Origin: Ulva prolifera
Taxonomy: Eukaryota > Chlorophyta > Ulvophyceae > Ulvales > Ulvaceae
Assembly: GCA_023078555.1 (NCBI GenBank)
Contig: CM041199.1
Coordinates: forward strand, 8,623,315 to 8,687,314
Reading direction: 5' to 3'
Length of the DNA stretch: 64,000 bases
The position numbers and the translations under genes are program-made. This document shows, piece by piece, positions 41,601 to 55,800 of this stretch. Position 1 is the stretch's first letter. The number at the start of each line of letters is the position of its first letter. The notes below the pieces were generated by a model. The model was not told the origin of the DNA. It made no database searches and worked only from the letters and a program-made list of their open reading frames with translations.

Positions 41601-44000
41601 CACCCCATTCCCGAGCCCCAATCCAGGCTCGAACCCAACTCCAAGATGGCACCACAATCTCTAGCCCCAATCCAGGCTCGAGCCCCACTCCAAGATGGTA
41701 CCCCAATCTCGAGCCCCAATCCAGGCTCGAGCCCGACTCCAAGATCGCACCACAATCTCTAGCCCCAATCCAGGCTCGTGCCCAACGTGAAGCTCGTACC
41801 CCAATCTCGAGCCCCAATCCAGGCTGGAGCCCACCTCCAAGATGGCACCCCATTCCCGAGCCCCAATCCAGGCTCGAACCCAACTCCAAGATGGCACCAC
41901 AATCTCTAGCCCCAATCAGGCTCATGCCCAACGTGAAGCTCGTACCCCAATCTCTAGCCCCAATCCAGGCTGGAGCCTAACTCCAAGATGGCACCCCATT
42001 CTCGAGCCCCAATCCAGGCTCGAGCCCCACTCCAACATGGTACCCCAATCTCGAGCCCCAATCCAGGCTCGAGCCCGACTCCAAGATGGCACCACAATCT
42101 CTAGCCCCATTCCAGGCTCGTGCCCAACGTGAAGCTCGTACCCCAATCTCGAGCCCCAATCCAGGCTGGAGCCCAACTCCAAGATGGCACCCCATTCTCG
42201 AACCCCAATCCAGGCTCGAGCCCGACTCCAAGATAACACCCCAATCTCTACCCCCAATCCAGGCTCGAGCCCCACTCCAAGATGGCACCCCAATCTCGAG
42301 CCCCAATCCAGGCTGGAGCCCACCTCCAAGATGGCACCCCATTCTCGAGCCCCAATCCAGGCTCGATTCCAACTCCAAGATGGCACCCCATTCTCGAGCC
42401 CCAATCCAGGCTCGTGCCCCACGTGAAGCTCGTACCCCAATCTCAAGCCCCGATCCTGGCTGGAGCCCAACTCCAAGATGGCACCCCATTCTCGAACCCC
42501 AATCCAGGCTCGAGCCCGACTCCAAGATGGCACCCCGATATCGAGCCCAAATCCAGGCTCGAGCCCCACTCCAAGATGGCACCCCAATCTCTAGCCCCAA
42601 TCCAGGCTCGTGCCCAACGTGAAGCTCGTACCCCAATCTCGAGCCCCGATCCTGGCTGGAGCCCAACTCCAAGATGGCACCCCATTCTCGAACCCCAATC
42701 CAGGCTCGAGCCCGACTCCAAGATGGCACCCCGATATCGAGCCCAAATCCAGGCTCGAGCCCCACTCCAAGATGGCACCCCAATCTCTAGCCCCAATCCA
42801 GGCTCGTGCCCAACGTGAAGCTCGTACCCCAATCTCGAGCCCCAATCCAGGCTCGTGCCCAACGTGAAGCTCGTACCCCAATCTCGAGCCCCGATCCAGG
42901 CTGGAGCCCAACTCCAAGATGGCACCCCAATCTCGAGCCCCAATCCAGGCTCGAGCCCCACTCCAAGATGGTACCCCAATCTCGAGCCCCAATCCAGGCT
43001 CGAGCCCGACTCCAAGATGGCACCACAATCTCTAGCCCCAATCCAGGCTCGTGCCCAACGTGAAGCTCGTACCCCAATCTCGAGCCCCAATCCAGGCTGG
43101 AGCCCAACTCCAAGATGGTACCCCAATCTCGAGCCCCAATCCAGGCTCGAGCCCGACTCCAAGATGGCACCACAATCTCTAGCCCCAATCCAGGCTCGTG
43201 CCCAACGTGAAGCTCGTACCCCAATCTCGAGCCCCAATCCAGGCTGGAGCCCACCTCCAAGATGGCACCCCATTCCCGAGCCCCAATCCAGGCTCGAACC
43301 CAACTCCAAGATGGCACCACAATCTCTAGCCCCAATCCAGGCTCATGCCCAACGTGAAGCTCGTACCCCAATCTCGAGCCCCAATCCAGGCTGGAGCCCA
43401 CCTCCAAGATGGCACCCCATTCCCGAGCCCCAATCCAGGCTCGAACCCAACTCCAAGATGGCACCACAATCTCTAGCCCCAATCCAGGCTCGAGCCCCAC
43501 TCCAAGATGGTACCCCAATCTCGAGCCCCAATCCAGGCTCGAGCCCGACTCCAAGATCGCACCACAATCTCTAGCCCCAATCCAGGCTCGTGCCCAACGT
43601 GAAGCTCGTACCCCAATCTCGAGCCCCAATCCAGGCTGGAGCCCACCTCCAAGATGGCACCCCATTCCCGAGCCCCAATCCAGGCTCGAACCCAACTCCA
43701 AGATGGCACCACAATCTCTAGCCCCAATCAGGCTCATGCCCAACGTGAAGCTCGTACCCCAATCTCTAGCCCCAATCCAGGCTGGAGCCTAACTCCAAGA
43801 TGGCACCCCATTCTCGAGCCCCAATCCAGGCTCGAGCCCCACTCCAACATGGTACCCCAATCTCGAGCCCCAATCCAGGCTCGAGCCCGACTCCAAGATG
43901 GCACCACAATCTCTAGCCCCATTCCAGGCTCGTGCCCAACGTGAAGCTCGTACCCCAATCTCGAGCCCCAATCAAGGCTGGAGCCCAACTCCAAGATGGC
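38641..44000. repeat. Satellite block with a segment present three times
   Basis: One segment occurs three times, with matching variant order beginning near 39,653, 40,975 and 42,787. Offsets are 1,322 bp (27 x 49 minus 1) and 1,812 bp (37 x 49 minus 1). Each copy carries the same 48-bp unit, CCCCAATCAGGCTCATG, at about 40,590, 41,912 and 43,724, which explains the missing base. Confidence 0.75.
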
Positions 44001-47000
44001 ACCCCATTCTCGAGCCCCAATCCAGGCTCGAGCCCCACTCCAAGATGGTACCCCAATCTCGAGCCCCAATCCAGGCTCGAGCCCGACTCCAAGATGGCAC
44101 CGCAATCTCTAGCCCCAATCCAGGCTCGTGCCCAACGTGAAGCTCGTACCCCAATCTCGAGCCCCAATCCAGGCTGGAGCCCAACTCCAAGATGGCACCC
44201 CATTCTCGAGCCCCAATCCAGGCTCGAGCCCCACTCCAAGATGGTACCCCAATCTCGAGCCCCAATCCAGGCTCGAGCCCGTGTCCAAGATGGCACCACA
44301 ATCTCTTGCCCCAATCCAGGCTTGTGCCCAACGTGAAGCTCGTACCCCAATCTCGAGCCCCAATCCAGGCTGGAGCCCACCTCCAAGATGGCACCCCATT
44401 CTCGAGCCCCAATCCAGGCTCGAGCCCCACTCCAAGATGGTACCCCAATCTCGAGCCCCAATCCAGGCTCGAGCCCGTATCCAAGATGGCACCACAATCT
44501 CTTGCCCCAATCCAGGCTCGAGCCCCACTCCAAGATGGTACCCCGATCTCGAGCCCCAATCCAGGCTCGAGCCCCACTCCAAGATGGCACCCCAATCTCT
44601 AGCCCCGATCCAGGCTCGAGCCCAACTACAAGATGGCACCCCATTCTCGAGCCCCAATCCAGGCTCGAGCCCCACTCCAAGATGGTACCCCAATCTCGAG
44701 CCCCAATCCAGGCTGGAGCCCAACTCCAAGATGGAACCCCATTCTCGAGCCCCAATCCAGGCTCGAGCCCCACTCCAAGATGGTACCCCAATCTCGAGCC
44801 CCAATCCAGGCTCGAGCCCGACTCCAAGATGGCACCACAATCTCTAGCCCCAATCCAGGCTCGTGCCCAACGTGAAGCTCGTACCCCAATCTCGAGCCTC
44901 AGTCCTGGCTGGAGCCCACCTGCAAGATGGCACCCCATTCTCGAGCCCCAATCCAGGCTCGAGCCCCACTCCAAGATGGCTCCCAATATCTAGCCCCAAT
45001 CCAGGCTCGAGCCCAACGTGAAGCTCGTACCCCAATCTCGAGCCCCAATCTAGGCTGGAGCCCACCTCCAAGATGGCCCCCCATTCTCGAGCCCCAATCC
45101 AGGCTGGAGCCTACCTCCAAGATGGCACCCCATTCCCGAGCCCCAATCCAGGCTCGAACCCAACTCCAAGATGGCACCACAATCTCTAGCCCCAATCCAG
45201 GCTCATGCCCAACGTGAAGCTCGTACCCCAATCTCGAGCCCCAATCCAGGCTGGAGCCCACCTCCAAGATGGCACCCCATTCCCGAGCCCCAATCCAGGC
45301 TCGAACCCAACTCCAAGATGGCACCACAATCTCTAGCCCCAATCCAGGCTCGAGCCCCACTCCAAGATGGTACCCCAATCTCGAGCCCCAATCCAGGCTC
45401 GAGCCCGACTCCAAGATCGCACCACAATCTCTAGCCCCAATCCAGGCTCGTGCCCAACGTGAAGCTCGTACCCCAATCTCGAGCCCCAATCCAGGCTGGA
45501 GCCCACCTCCAAGATGGCACCCCATTCCCGAGCCCCAATCCAGGCTCGAACCCAACTCCAAGATGGCACCACAATCTCTAGCCCCAATCCAGGCTCATGC
45601 CCAACGTGAAGCTCGTACCCCAATCTCGAGCCCCAATCCAGGCTGGAGCCTAACTCCAAGATGGCACCCCATTCTCGAGCCCCAATCCAGGCTCGAGCCC
45701 CACTCCAACATGGTACCCCAATCTCGAGCCCCAATCCAGGCTCGAGCCCGACTCCAAGATGGCACCACAATCTCTAGCCCCATTCCAGGCTTGTGCCCAA
45801 CGTGAAGCTCGTACCCCAATCTCGAGCCCCAATCCAGGCTGGAGCCCAACTCCAAGATGGCACCCCATTCTCGAGCCCCAATCCAGGCTCGAGCCCCACT
45901 CCAAGATGGTACCCCAATCTCGAGCCCCAATCCAGGCTCGAGCCCGACTCCAAGATGGCACCGCAATCTCTAGCTCCAATCCAGGCTCGTGCCCAACGTG
46001 AAGCTCGTACCCCAATCTCGAGCCCCAATCCAGGCTGGAGCCCAACTCCAAGATGGCACCCCATTCTCGAGCCCCAATCCAGGCTCGAGCCCCACTCCAA
46101 GATGGTACCCCAATCTCGAGCCCCAATCCAGGCTCGAGCCCGTGTCCAAGATGGCACCACAATCTCTTGCCCCAATCCAGGCTTGTGCCCAACGTGAAGC
46201 TCGTACCCCAATCTCGAGCCCCAATCCAGGCTGGAGCCCAACTCCAAGATGGCACCCCATTCTCGAGCCCCAATCCAGGCTCGAGCCCCACTCCAAGATG
46301 GCACCCCAATCTCTAGCCCCGATCCAGGCTCGAGCCCAACTACAAGATGGCACCCCATTCTCGAGCCCCAATCCAGGCTCGAGCCCCACTCCAAGATGGT
46401 ACCCCAATCTCGAGCCCCAATCCAGGCTGGAGCCCAACTCCAAGATGGCACCACAATCTCTAGCCCCAATCCAGGCTCGAGCCCCACTCCAAGATGGTAC
46501 CCCAATCTCGAGCCCCAATCCAGGCTCGAGCCCGACTCCAAGATCGCACCACAATCTCTAGCCCCAATCCAGGCTCGTGCCCAACGTGAAGCTCGTACCC
46601 CAATCTCGAGCCCCAATCCAGGCTGGAGCCCACCTCCAAGATGGCACCCCATTCCCGAGCCCCAATCCAGGCTCGAACCCAACTCCAAGATGGCACCACA
46701 ATCTCTAGCCCCAATCCAGGCTCATGCCCAACGTGAAGCTCGTACCCCAATCTCGAGCCCCAATCCAGGCTGGAGCCTAACTCCAAGATGGCACCCCATT
46801 CTCGAGCCCCAATCCAGGCTCGAGCCCCACTCCAACATGGTACCCCAATCTCGAGCCCCAATCCAGGCTCGAGCCCGACTCCAAGATGGCACCACAATCT
46901 CTCGCCCCATTCCAGGCTTGTGCCCAACGTGAAGCTCGTACCCCAATCTCGAGCCCCAATCCAGGCTGGAGCCCAACTCCAAGATGGCACCCCATTCTCG

Positions 47001-50000
47001 AGCCCCAATCCAGGCTCGAGCCCCACTCCAAGATGGTACCCCAATCTCGAGCCCCAATCCAGGCTCGAGCCCGACTCCAAGATGGCACCGCAATCTCTAG
47101 CTCCAATCCAGGCTCGTGCCCAACGTGAAGCTCGTACCCCAATCTCGAGCCCCAATCCAGGCTGGAGCCCAACTCCAAGATGGCACCCCATTCTCGAGCC
47201 CCAATCCAGGCTCGAGCCCCACTCCAAGATGGTACCCCAATCTCGAGCCCCAATCCAGGCTCGAGCCCCACTCCAAGATGGTACCCCAATCTCGAGCCCC
47301 AATCCAGGCTCGAGCCCGTGTCCAAGATGGCACCACAATCTCTTGCCCCAATCCAGGCTTGTGCCCAACGTGAAGCTCGTACCCCAATCTCGAGCCCCAA
47401 TCCAGGCTGGAGCCCAACTCCAAGATGGCACCCCATTCTCGAGCCCCAATCCAGGCTCGAGCCCCACTCCAAGATGGTACCCCAATCTCGAGCCCCAATC
47501 CAGGCTCGAGCCCGACTCCAAGATGGCACCGCAATCTCTAGCCCCAATCCAGGCTCGTGCCCAACGTGAAGCTCGTACCCCAATCTCGAGCCCCAATCCA
47601 GGCTGGAGCCCAACTCCAAGATGGCACCCCATTCTCGAGCCCCAATCCAGGCTCGAGCCCCACTCCAAGATGGTACCCCAATCTCGAGCCCCAATCCAGG
47701 CTCGAGCCCGTGTCCAAGATGGCACCACAATCTCTTGCCCCAATCCAGGCTTGTGCCCAACGTGAAGCTCGTACCCCAATCTCGAGCCCCAATCCAGGCT
47801 GGAGCCCACCTCCAAGATGGCACCCCATTCCCGAGCCCCAATCCAGGCTCGAACCCAACTCCAAGATGGCACCACAATCTCTAGCCCCAATCCAGGCTCA
47901 TGCCCAACGTGAAGCTCGTACCCCAATCTCGAGCCCCAATCCAGGCTGGAGCCTAACTCCAAGATGGCACCCCATTCTCGAGCCCCAATCCAGGCTCGAG
48001 CCCCACTCCAACATGGTACCCCAATCTCGAGCCCCAATCCAGGTTCGAGCCCGACTCCAAGATGGCACCACAATCTCTAGCCCCATTCCAGGCTCGTGCC
48101 CAACGTGAAGCTCGTACCCCAATCTCGAGCCCCAATCCAGGCTGGAGCCCAACTCCAAGATGGCACCCCATTCTCGAGCCCCAATCCAGGCTCGAGCCCC
48201 ACTCCAAGATGGTACCCCAATCTCGAGCCCCAATCCAGGCTCGAGCCCGACTCCAAGATGGCACCGCAATCTCTAGCCCCAATCCAGGCTCGTGCCCAAC
48301 GTGAAGCTCGTACCCCAATTTCGAGCCCCAATCCAGGCTGGAGCCTAACTCCAAGATGGCACCCCATTCTCGAGCCCCAATCCAGGCTCGAGCCCCACTC
48401 CAACATGGTACCCCAATCTCGAGCCCCAATCCAGGTTCGAGCCCGACTCCAAGATGGCACCACAATCTCTAGCCCCATTCCAGGCTCGAGCCCAACGTGA
48501 AGCTCGTACCCCAATCTCGAGCCCCAATCTAGGCTGGAGCCCACCTCCAAGATGGCCCCCCATTCTCGAGCCCCAATCCAGGCTGGAGCCCACCTCCAAG
48601 ATGGCACCCCATTCCCGAGCCCCAATCCAGGCTCGAACCCAACTCCAAGATGGCACCACAATCTCTAGCCCCAATCCAGGCTCATGCCCAACGTGAAGCT
48701 CGTACCCCAATCTCGAGCCCCAATCCAGGCTGGAGCCCACCTCCAAGATGGCACCCCATTCCCGAGCCCCAATCCAGGCTCGAACCCAACTCCAAGATGG
48801 CACCACAATCTCTAGCCCCAATCCAGGCTCGAGCCCCACTCCAAGATGGTACCCCAATCTCGAGCCCCAATCCAGGCTCGAGCCCGACTCCAAGATCGCA
48901 CCACAATCTCTAGCCCCAATCCAGGCTCGTGCCCAACGTGAAGCTCGTACCCCAATCTCGAGCCCCAATCCAGGCTGGAGCCCACCTCCAAGATGGCACC
49001 CCATTCCCGAGCCCCAATCCAGGCTCGAACCCAACTCCAAGATGGCACCACAATCTCTAGCCCCAATCCAGGCTCATGCCCAACGTGAAGCTCGTACCCC
49101 AATCTCGAGCCCCAATCCAGGCTGGAGCCTAACTCCAAGATGGCACCCCATTCTCGAGCCCCAATCCAGGCTCGAGCCCCACTCCAACATGGTACCCCAA
49201 TCTCGAGCCCCAATCCAGGCTCGAGCCCGACTCCAAGATGGCACCACAATCTCTCGCCCCATTCCAGGCTTGTGCCCAACGTGAAGCTCGTACCCCAATC
49301 TCGAGCCCCAATCCAGGCTGGAGCCCAACTCCAAGATGGCACCCCATTCTCGAGCCCCAATCCAGGCTCGAGCCCCACTCCAAGATGGTACCCCAATCTC
49401 GAGCCCCAATCCAGGCTCGAGCCCGACTCCAAGATGGCACCGCAATCTCTAGCTCCAATCCAGGCTCGTGCCCAACGTGAAGCTCGTACCCCAATCTCGA
49501 GCCCCAATCCAGGCTGGAGCCCAACTCCAAGATGGCACCCCATTCTCGAGCCCCAATCCAGGCTCGAGCCCCACTCCAAGATGGTACCCCAATCTCGAGC
49601 CCCAATCCAGGCTCGAGCCCGTGTCCAAGATGGCACCACAATCTCTTGCCCCAATCCAGGCTTGTGCCCAACGTGAAGCTCGTACCCCAATCTCGAGCCC
49701 CAATCCAGGCTGGAGCCCAACTCCAAGATGGCACCCCATTCTCGAGCCCCAATCCAGGCTCGAGCCCCACTCCAAGATGGTACCCCAATCTCGAGCCCCA
49801 ATCCAGGCTCGAGCCCGACTCCAAGATGGCACCGCAATCTCTAGCCCCAATCCAGGCTCGTGCCCAACGTGAAGCTCGTACCCCAATCTCGAGCCCCAAT
49901 CCAGGCTGGAGCCCAACTCCAAGATGGCACCCCATTCTCGAGCCCCAATCCAGGCTCGAGCCCCACTCCAAGATGGTACCCCAATCTCGAGCCCCAATCC

Positions 50001-52800
50001 AGGCTCGAGCCCGTGTCCAAGATGGCACCACAATCTCTTGCCCCAATCCAGGCTTGTGCCCAACGTGAAGCTCGTACCCCAATCTCGAGCCCCAATCCAG
50101 GCTGGAGCCCACCTCCAAGATGGCACCCCATTCCCGAGCCCCAATCCAGGCTCGAACCCAACTCCAAGATGGCACCACAATCTCTAGCCCCAATCCAGGC
50201 TCATGCCCAACGTGAAGCTCGTACCCCAATCTCGAGCCCCAATCCAGGCTGGAGCCTAACTCCAAGATGGCACCCCATTCTCGAGCCCCAATCCAGGCTC
50301 GAGCCCCACTCCAACATGGTACCCCAATCTCGAGCCCCAATCCAGGTTCGAGCCCGACTCCAAGATGGCACCACAATCTCTAGCCCCATTCCAGGCTCGT
50401 GCCCAACGTGAAGCTCGTACCCCAATCTCGAGCCCCAATCCAGGCTGGAGCCCAACTCCAAGATGGCACCCCATTCTCGAGCCCCAATCCAGGCTCGAGC
50501 CCCACTCCAAGATGGTACCCCAATCTCGAGCCCCAATCCAGGCTCGAGCCCCACTCCAAGATGGTACCCCAATCTCGAGCCCCAATCCAGGCTCGAGCCC
50601 GACTCCAAGATCGCACCACAATCTCTAGCCCCAATCCAGGCTCGTGCCCAACGTGAAGCTCGTACCCCAATCTTGAGCCCCAATCCAGGCTGGAGCCCAA
50701 CTCCAAGATGGCACCCCATTCTCGAGCCCCAATCCAGGCTCGAGCCCCACTCCAAGATGGTACCCCAATCTCGAGCCCCAATCCAGGCTCGAGCCCCACT
50801 CCAACATGGTACCCCAATCTCGAGCCCCAATCCAGGTTCGAGCCCGACTCCAAGATGGCACCACAATCTCTAGCCCCATTCCAGGCTCGTGCCCAACGTG
50901 AAGCTCGTACCCCAATCTCGAGCCCCAATCCAGGCTGGAGCCCAACTCCAAGATGGCACCCCATTCTCGAGCCCCAATCCAGGCTCGAGCCCCACTCCAA
51001 GATGGTACCCCAATCTCGAGCCCCAATCCAGGCTCGAGCCCGACTCCAAGATGGCACCGCAATCTCTAGCCCCAATCCAGGCTCGTGCCCAACGTGAAGC
51101 TCGTACCCCAATCTTGAGCCCCAATCCAGGCTGGAGCCCAACTCCAAGATGGCACCCCATTCTCGAGCCCCAATCCAGGCTCGAGCCCCACTCCAAGATG
51201 GTACCCCAATCTCGAGCCCCAATCCAGGCTCGAGCCCCACTCCAAGATGGTACCCCAATCTCGAGCCCCAATCCAGGCTCGAGCCCGACTCCAAGATCGC
51301 ACCACAATCTCTAGCCCCAATCCAGGCTCGTGCCCAACGTGAAGCTCGTACCCCAATCTCGAGCCCCAATCCAGGCTGGAGCCCACCTCCAAGATGGCAC
51401 CCCATTCCCGAGCCCCAATCCAGGCTCGAACCCAACTCCAAGATGGCACCACAATCTCTAGCCCCAATCCAGGCTTGTGCCCAACGTGAAGCTCGTACCC
51501 CAATCTCGAGCCCCAATCCAGGCTGGAGCCCAACTCCAAGATGGCACCCCATTCTCGAGCCCCAATCCAGGCTCGAGCCCCACTCCAAGATGGTACCCCA
51601 ATCTCGAGCCCCAATCCAGGCTCGAGCCCGACTCCAAGATGGCACCGCAATCTCTAGCCCCAATCCAGGCTCGTGCCCAACGTGAAGCTCGTACCCCAAT
51701 CTCGAGCCCCAATCCAGGCTGGAGCCCACCTCCAAGATGGCACCCCATTCCCGAGCCCCAATCCAGGCTCGAACCCAACTCCAAGATGGCACCCCATTCT
51801 CGAGCCCCAATCCAGGCTCGAGCCCCACTCCAAGATGGTACCCCATTCTCGAGCCCCAATCCAGGCTCGAGCCCGACTCCAAGATCGCACCACAATCTCT
51901 AGCCCCAATCCAGGCTCGTGCCCAACGTGAAGCTCGTACCCCAATCTCGAGCCCCAATCCAGGCTGGAGCCCACCTCCAAGATGGCACCCCATTCCCGAG
52001 CCCCAATCCAGGCTCGAACCCAACTCCAAGATGGCACCACAATCTCTAGCCCCAATCCAGGCTTGTGCCCAACGTGAAGCTCGTACCCCAATCTCGAGCC
52101 CCAATCCAGGCTGGAGCCCAACTCCAAGATGGCACCCCATTCTCGAGCCCCAATCCAGGCTCGAGCCCCACTCCAAGATGGTACCCCAATCTCGAGCCCC
52201 AATCCAGGCTCAAGCCCGACTCCAAGATGGCACCGCAATCTCTAGCCCCAATCCAGGCTCGTGCCCAACGTGAAGCTCGTACCCCAATCTCGAACCCCAA
52301 TCCAGGCTGGAGCCCACCTCCAAGATGGCACCCCATTCTCGAGTCCCAATCCAGGCTCGAGCCCCACTCCAAGATGGTACCCCAATCTCGAGCCCCAATC
52401 CAGGCTCGAGCCCGTATCCAAGATGGCACCACAATCTCTTGCCCCAATCCAGGCTCGAGCCCCACTCCAAGATGGTACCCCGATCTCGAGCCCCAATCCA
52501 GGCTCGAGCCCCACTCCAAGATGGCACCCCAATCTCTAGCCCCGATCCAGGCTCGAGCCCAACTCCAAGATGGCACCCCATTCTCGAGCCCCAATCCAGG
52601 CTCGAGCCCCACTCCAAGATGGTACCCCAATCTCGAGCCCCAATCCAGGCTGGAGCCCAACTCCAAGATGGAACCCCATTCTCGAGCCCCAATCCAGGCT
52701 CGAGCCCCACTCCAAGATGGTACCCCAATCTCGAGCCCCAATCCAGGCTCGAGCCCGACTCCAAGATGGCACCACAATCTCTAGCCCCAATCCAGGCTCG
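44001..52800. repeat. Satellite block with 47/48-monomer duplication and 12-monomer tandem copies
   Basis: Segment 46.46-48.1 kb is repeated at about 48.81-50.4 kb. The offset is 2,352 bp (48 monomers) in the first part and 2,303 bp (47 monomers) in the second, so the copies differ by one monomer near 47.2 kb. Recurrent variants are CACCGCAATC, CCAACATGGTACC and CCAGGCTTGTGCCC. A further 12-monomer repeat lies at 50.9-52.2 kb. Confidence 0.72.
50889..52240. repeat. 12-monomer tandem repeat (588 bp)
   Basis: Equivalent positions recur at 50,889, 51,477 and 52,065, spaced 588 bp (12 x 49). A related start at 50,399 is 490 bp (10 monomers) upstream. This is the shortest clear higher-order period in the right half of the array. 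Confidence 0.68.
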
Positions 52801-55800
52801 TGCCCAACGTGAAGCTCGTACCCCAATCTCGAGCCTCAGTCCTGGCTGGAGCCCACCTGCAAGATGGCACCCCATTCTCGAGCCCCAATCCAGGCTCGAG
52901 CCCCACTCCAAGATGGCTCCCAATATCTAGCCCCAATCCAGGCTCGAGCCCAACGTGAAGCTCGTACCCCAATCTCGAGCCCCAATCTAGGCTGGAGCCC
53001 ACCTCCAAGATGGCCCCCCATTCTCGAGCCCCAATCTGGGCTCGAGCCCGACTCCAAGATAACACCCCAATCTCTACCCCCAATCCAGGCTCGTGCCCAA
53101 CGTGAAGCTCGTACCCCAATCTCGAGCCCCAATCCAGGCTGGAGCCCACCTCCAAGATGGCACCCCATTCTCGAGCCCCAATCCAGGCTCGAACCCAACT
53201 CCAAGATGGCACCCCATTCTCGAGCCCCAATCCAGGCTCGTGCCCAACGTGAAGCTCGTACCCCAATCTCGAGCCCCGATCCTGGCTGGAGCCCAACTCC
53301 AAGATGGCACCCCATTCTCGAACCCCAATCCAGGCTCGAGCCCGACTCCAAGATGGCACCCCGACATCGAGCCCAAATCCAGGCTCGAGCCCGACTCCAA
53401 GATGGCACCACAATCTCTAGCCCCAATCCATGCTCGAGCCCCACTCCAAGATCGTACCCCAATCTCGAGCCCCAATCCAGGCTCGTGCCCAACGTGAAGC
53501 TCGTACCCCAATCTCGAGCCCCGATCCTGGCTGGAGCCCAACTCCAAGATGGCACCCCATTCTCGAACCCCAATCTAGGCTCGAGCCCGACTCCAAGATG
53601 GCACCCCGATATCAAGCCCAAATCCAGGCTCGAGCCCCACTCCAAGATGGCACCCCAATCTCTAGCCCCAATCCAGGCTCGTGCCCAACGTGAAGCTCGT
53701 ACCCCAACCTCGAGCCCCAATCCAGGCTGGAGCCTAACTTCAAGATGGCACCCCATTCTCGAGCCCCAATCCAGGCTCGAGCCCGACTCCAAGATAACAC
53801 CCCAATCTCTACCCCCAATCCAGGCTCGTGCCCAACGTGAAGCTCGTACCCCAATCTCGAGCCCCGATCCTGGCTGGAGCCCAACTCCAAGATGGCACCC
53901 CATTCTCGAACCCCAATCCAGGCTCGAGCCCGACTCCAAGATGGCACCCCGATATCGAGCCCAAATCCAGGCTCGAGCCCCACTCCAAGATGGCACCCCA
54001 ATCTCTAGCCCCAATCCAGGCTCGTGCCCAACGTGAAGCTCGTACCCCAATCTCGAGCCCCAGTCCAGGCTTGAGCCCACCTGCAAGATGGCACCCCATT
54101 CTCGAGCCCCAATCCAGGCTCGAGCCCCACTCCAAGATGGCACCCCAATCTCTAGCCCCGATCCAGGCTCGAGCCCAACTCCAAGATGGCACCCCATTCT
54201 CGAGCCCCAATCCAGGCTCGAGCCCCACTCCAAGATCGTACCCCAATCTCGAGCCCCAATCCAGGCTGGAGCCCAACTCCAAGATGGCACCCCATTCTCG
54301 AGCCCCAATCCAGGCTCGAGCCCCACTCCAAGATGGTACCCCAATCTCGAGCCCCAATCCAGGCTCGAGCCCGTGTCCAAGATGGCACCACAATCTCTTG
54401 CCCCAATCCAGGCTCGAGCCCCACTCCAAGATGGTACCCCGATCTCGAGCCCCAATCCAGGCTCGAGCCCCACTCCAAGATCGTACCCCAATCTCGAGCC
54501 CCAATCCAGGCAGGAGCCCAACTCCAAGATGGCACCCCATTCTCGAGCCCCAATCCAGGCTCGAGCCCAACTCCAAGATGGTACCCCAGTCTCGAACCCC
54601 AATCCAGGCTGGAGCCCAACTCCAAGATGGCACCCCATTCTCGAGCCCCAATCCAGGCTCGTGCCCAACGTGAAGCTCGTACCCCAATCTCGAGCCCCAG
54701 TCCAGGCTTGAGCCCACCTGCAAGATGGCACCCCATTCTCGAGCCCCAATCCAGGCTCGAGCCCCACTCCAAGATGGCTCCCAATATCTAGCCCCAATCT
54801 AGGCTCGAGCCCAACGTGAAGCTCGTACCCCAATCTCGAGCCCCAATCCAGGCTGGAGCCCAACTCCAAGATGGCCCCCCATTCTCGAGCCCCAATCCAG
54901 GCTCGAGCCCGACTCCAAGATAACACCCCAATCTCTACCCCCAATCCAGGCTCGTGCCCAACGTGAAGCTCGTACCCCAATCTCGAGCCCCAATCCAGGT
55001 TGGAGCCCACCTCCAAGATGGCACCCCATTCTCGAGCCCCAATCCAGGCTCGAACCCAACTCCAAGATGGCACCCCATTCTCGAGCCCCAATCCAGGCTC
55101 GTGCCCCACGTGAAGCTCGTACCCCAATCTCGAGCCCCAATCCAGGCTGGAGCCCACCTCCAAGATGGCCCCCCCATTCTCGAGCCCCAATCTAGGCTCG
55201 AGACCGACTCCAAGATAACACCCCAATCTCTACCCCCAATCCAGGCTGGAGCCCAACTCCAAGATGGCACCCCAATCTCGAGCCCCAATCCATGCTGGAG
55301 CCCACCTCCAAGATGGCACCCCATTCTCGAGCCCCAATCCAGGCTCGATTCCAACTCCAAGATGGCACCCCATTCTCGAGCCCCAATCCAGGCTCGTGCC
55401 CCACGTGAAGCTCGTACCCCAATCTCGAGCCCCGATCCTGGCTGGAGCCCAACTCCAAGATGGCACCCCATTCTCGAACCCCAATCCAGGCTCGAGCCCG
55501 ACTCCAAGATGGCACCCCGATATCGAGCCCAAATCCAGGCTCGAGCCCCACTCCAAGATGGCACCCCAATCTCTAGCCCCAATCTAGGCTCGAGCCCAAC
55601 GTGAAGCTCGTACCCCAATCTCGAGCCCCAATCCAGGCTGGAGCCCAACTCCAAGATGGCCCCCCATTCTCGAGCCCAAATCCAGGCTCGAGCCCCACTC
55701 CAAGATGGCACCCCAATCTCTAGCCCCAATCCAGGCTCGTGCCCAACGTGAAGCTCGTACCCCAATCTCGAGCCCCGATCCTGGCTGGAGCCCAACTCCA

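Noticed and set aside
52836..55226. 796-codon minus-strand open frame (and 510-635-codon frames elsewhere in the array) as genes
   Set aside because: Their translation is just the 49-residue cycle of the satellite, the other frames are open too, and stop-bearing variants break them at random places.
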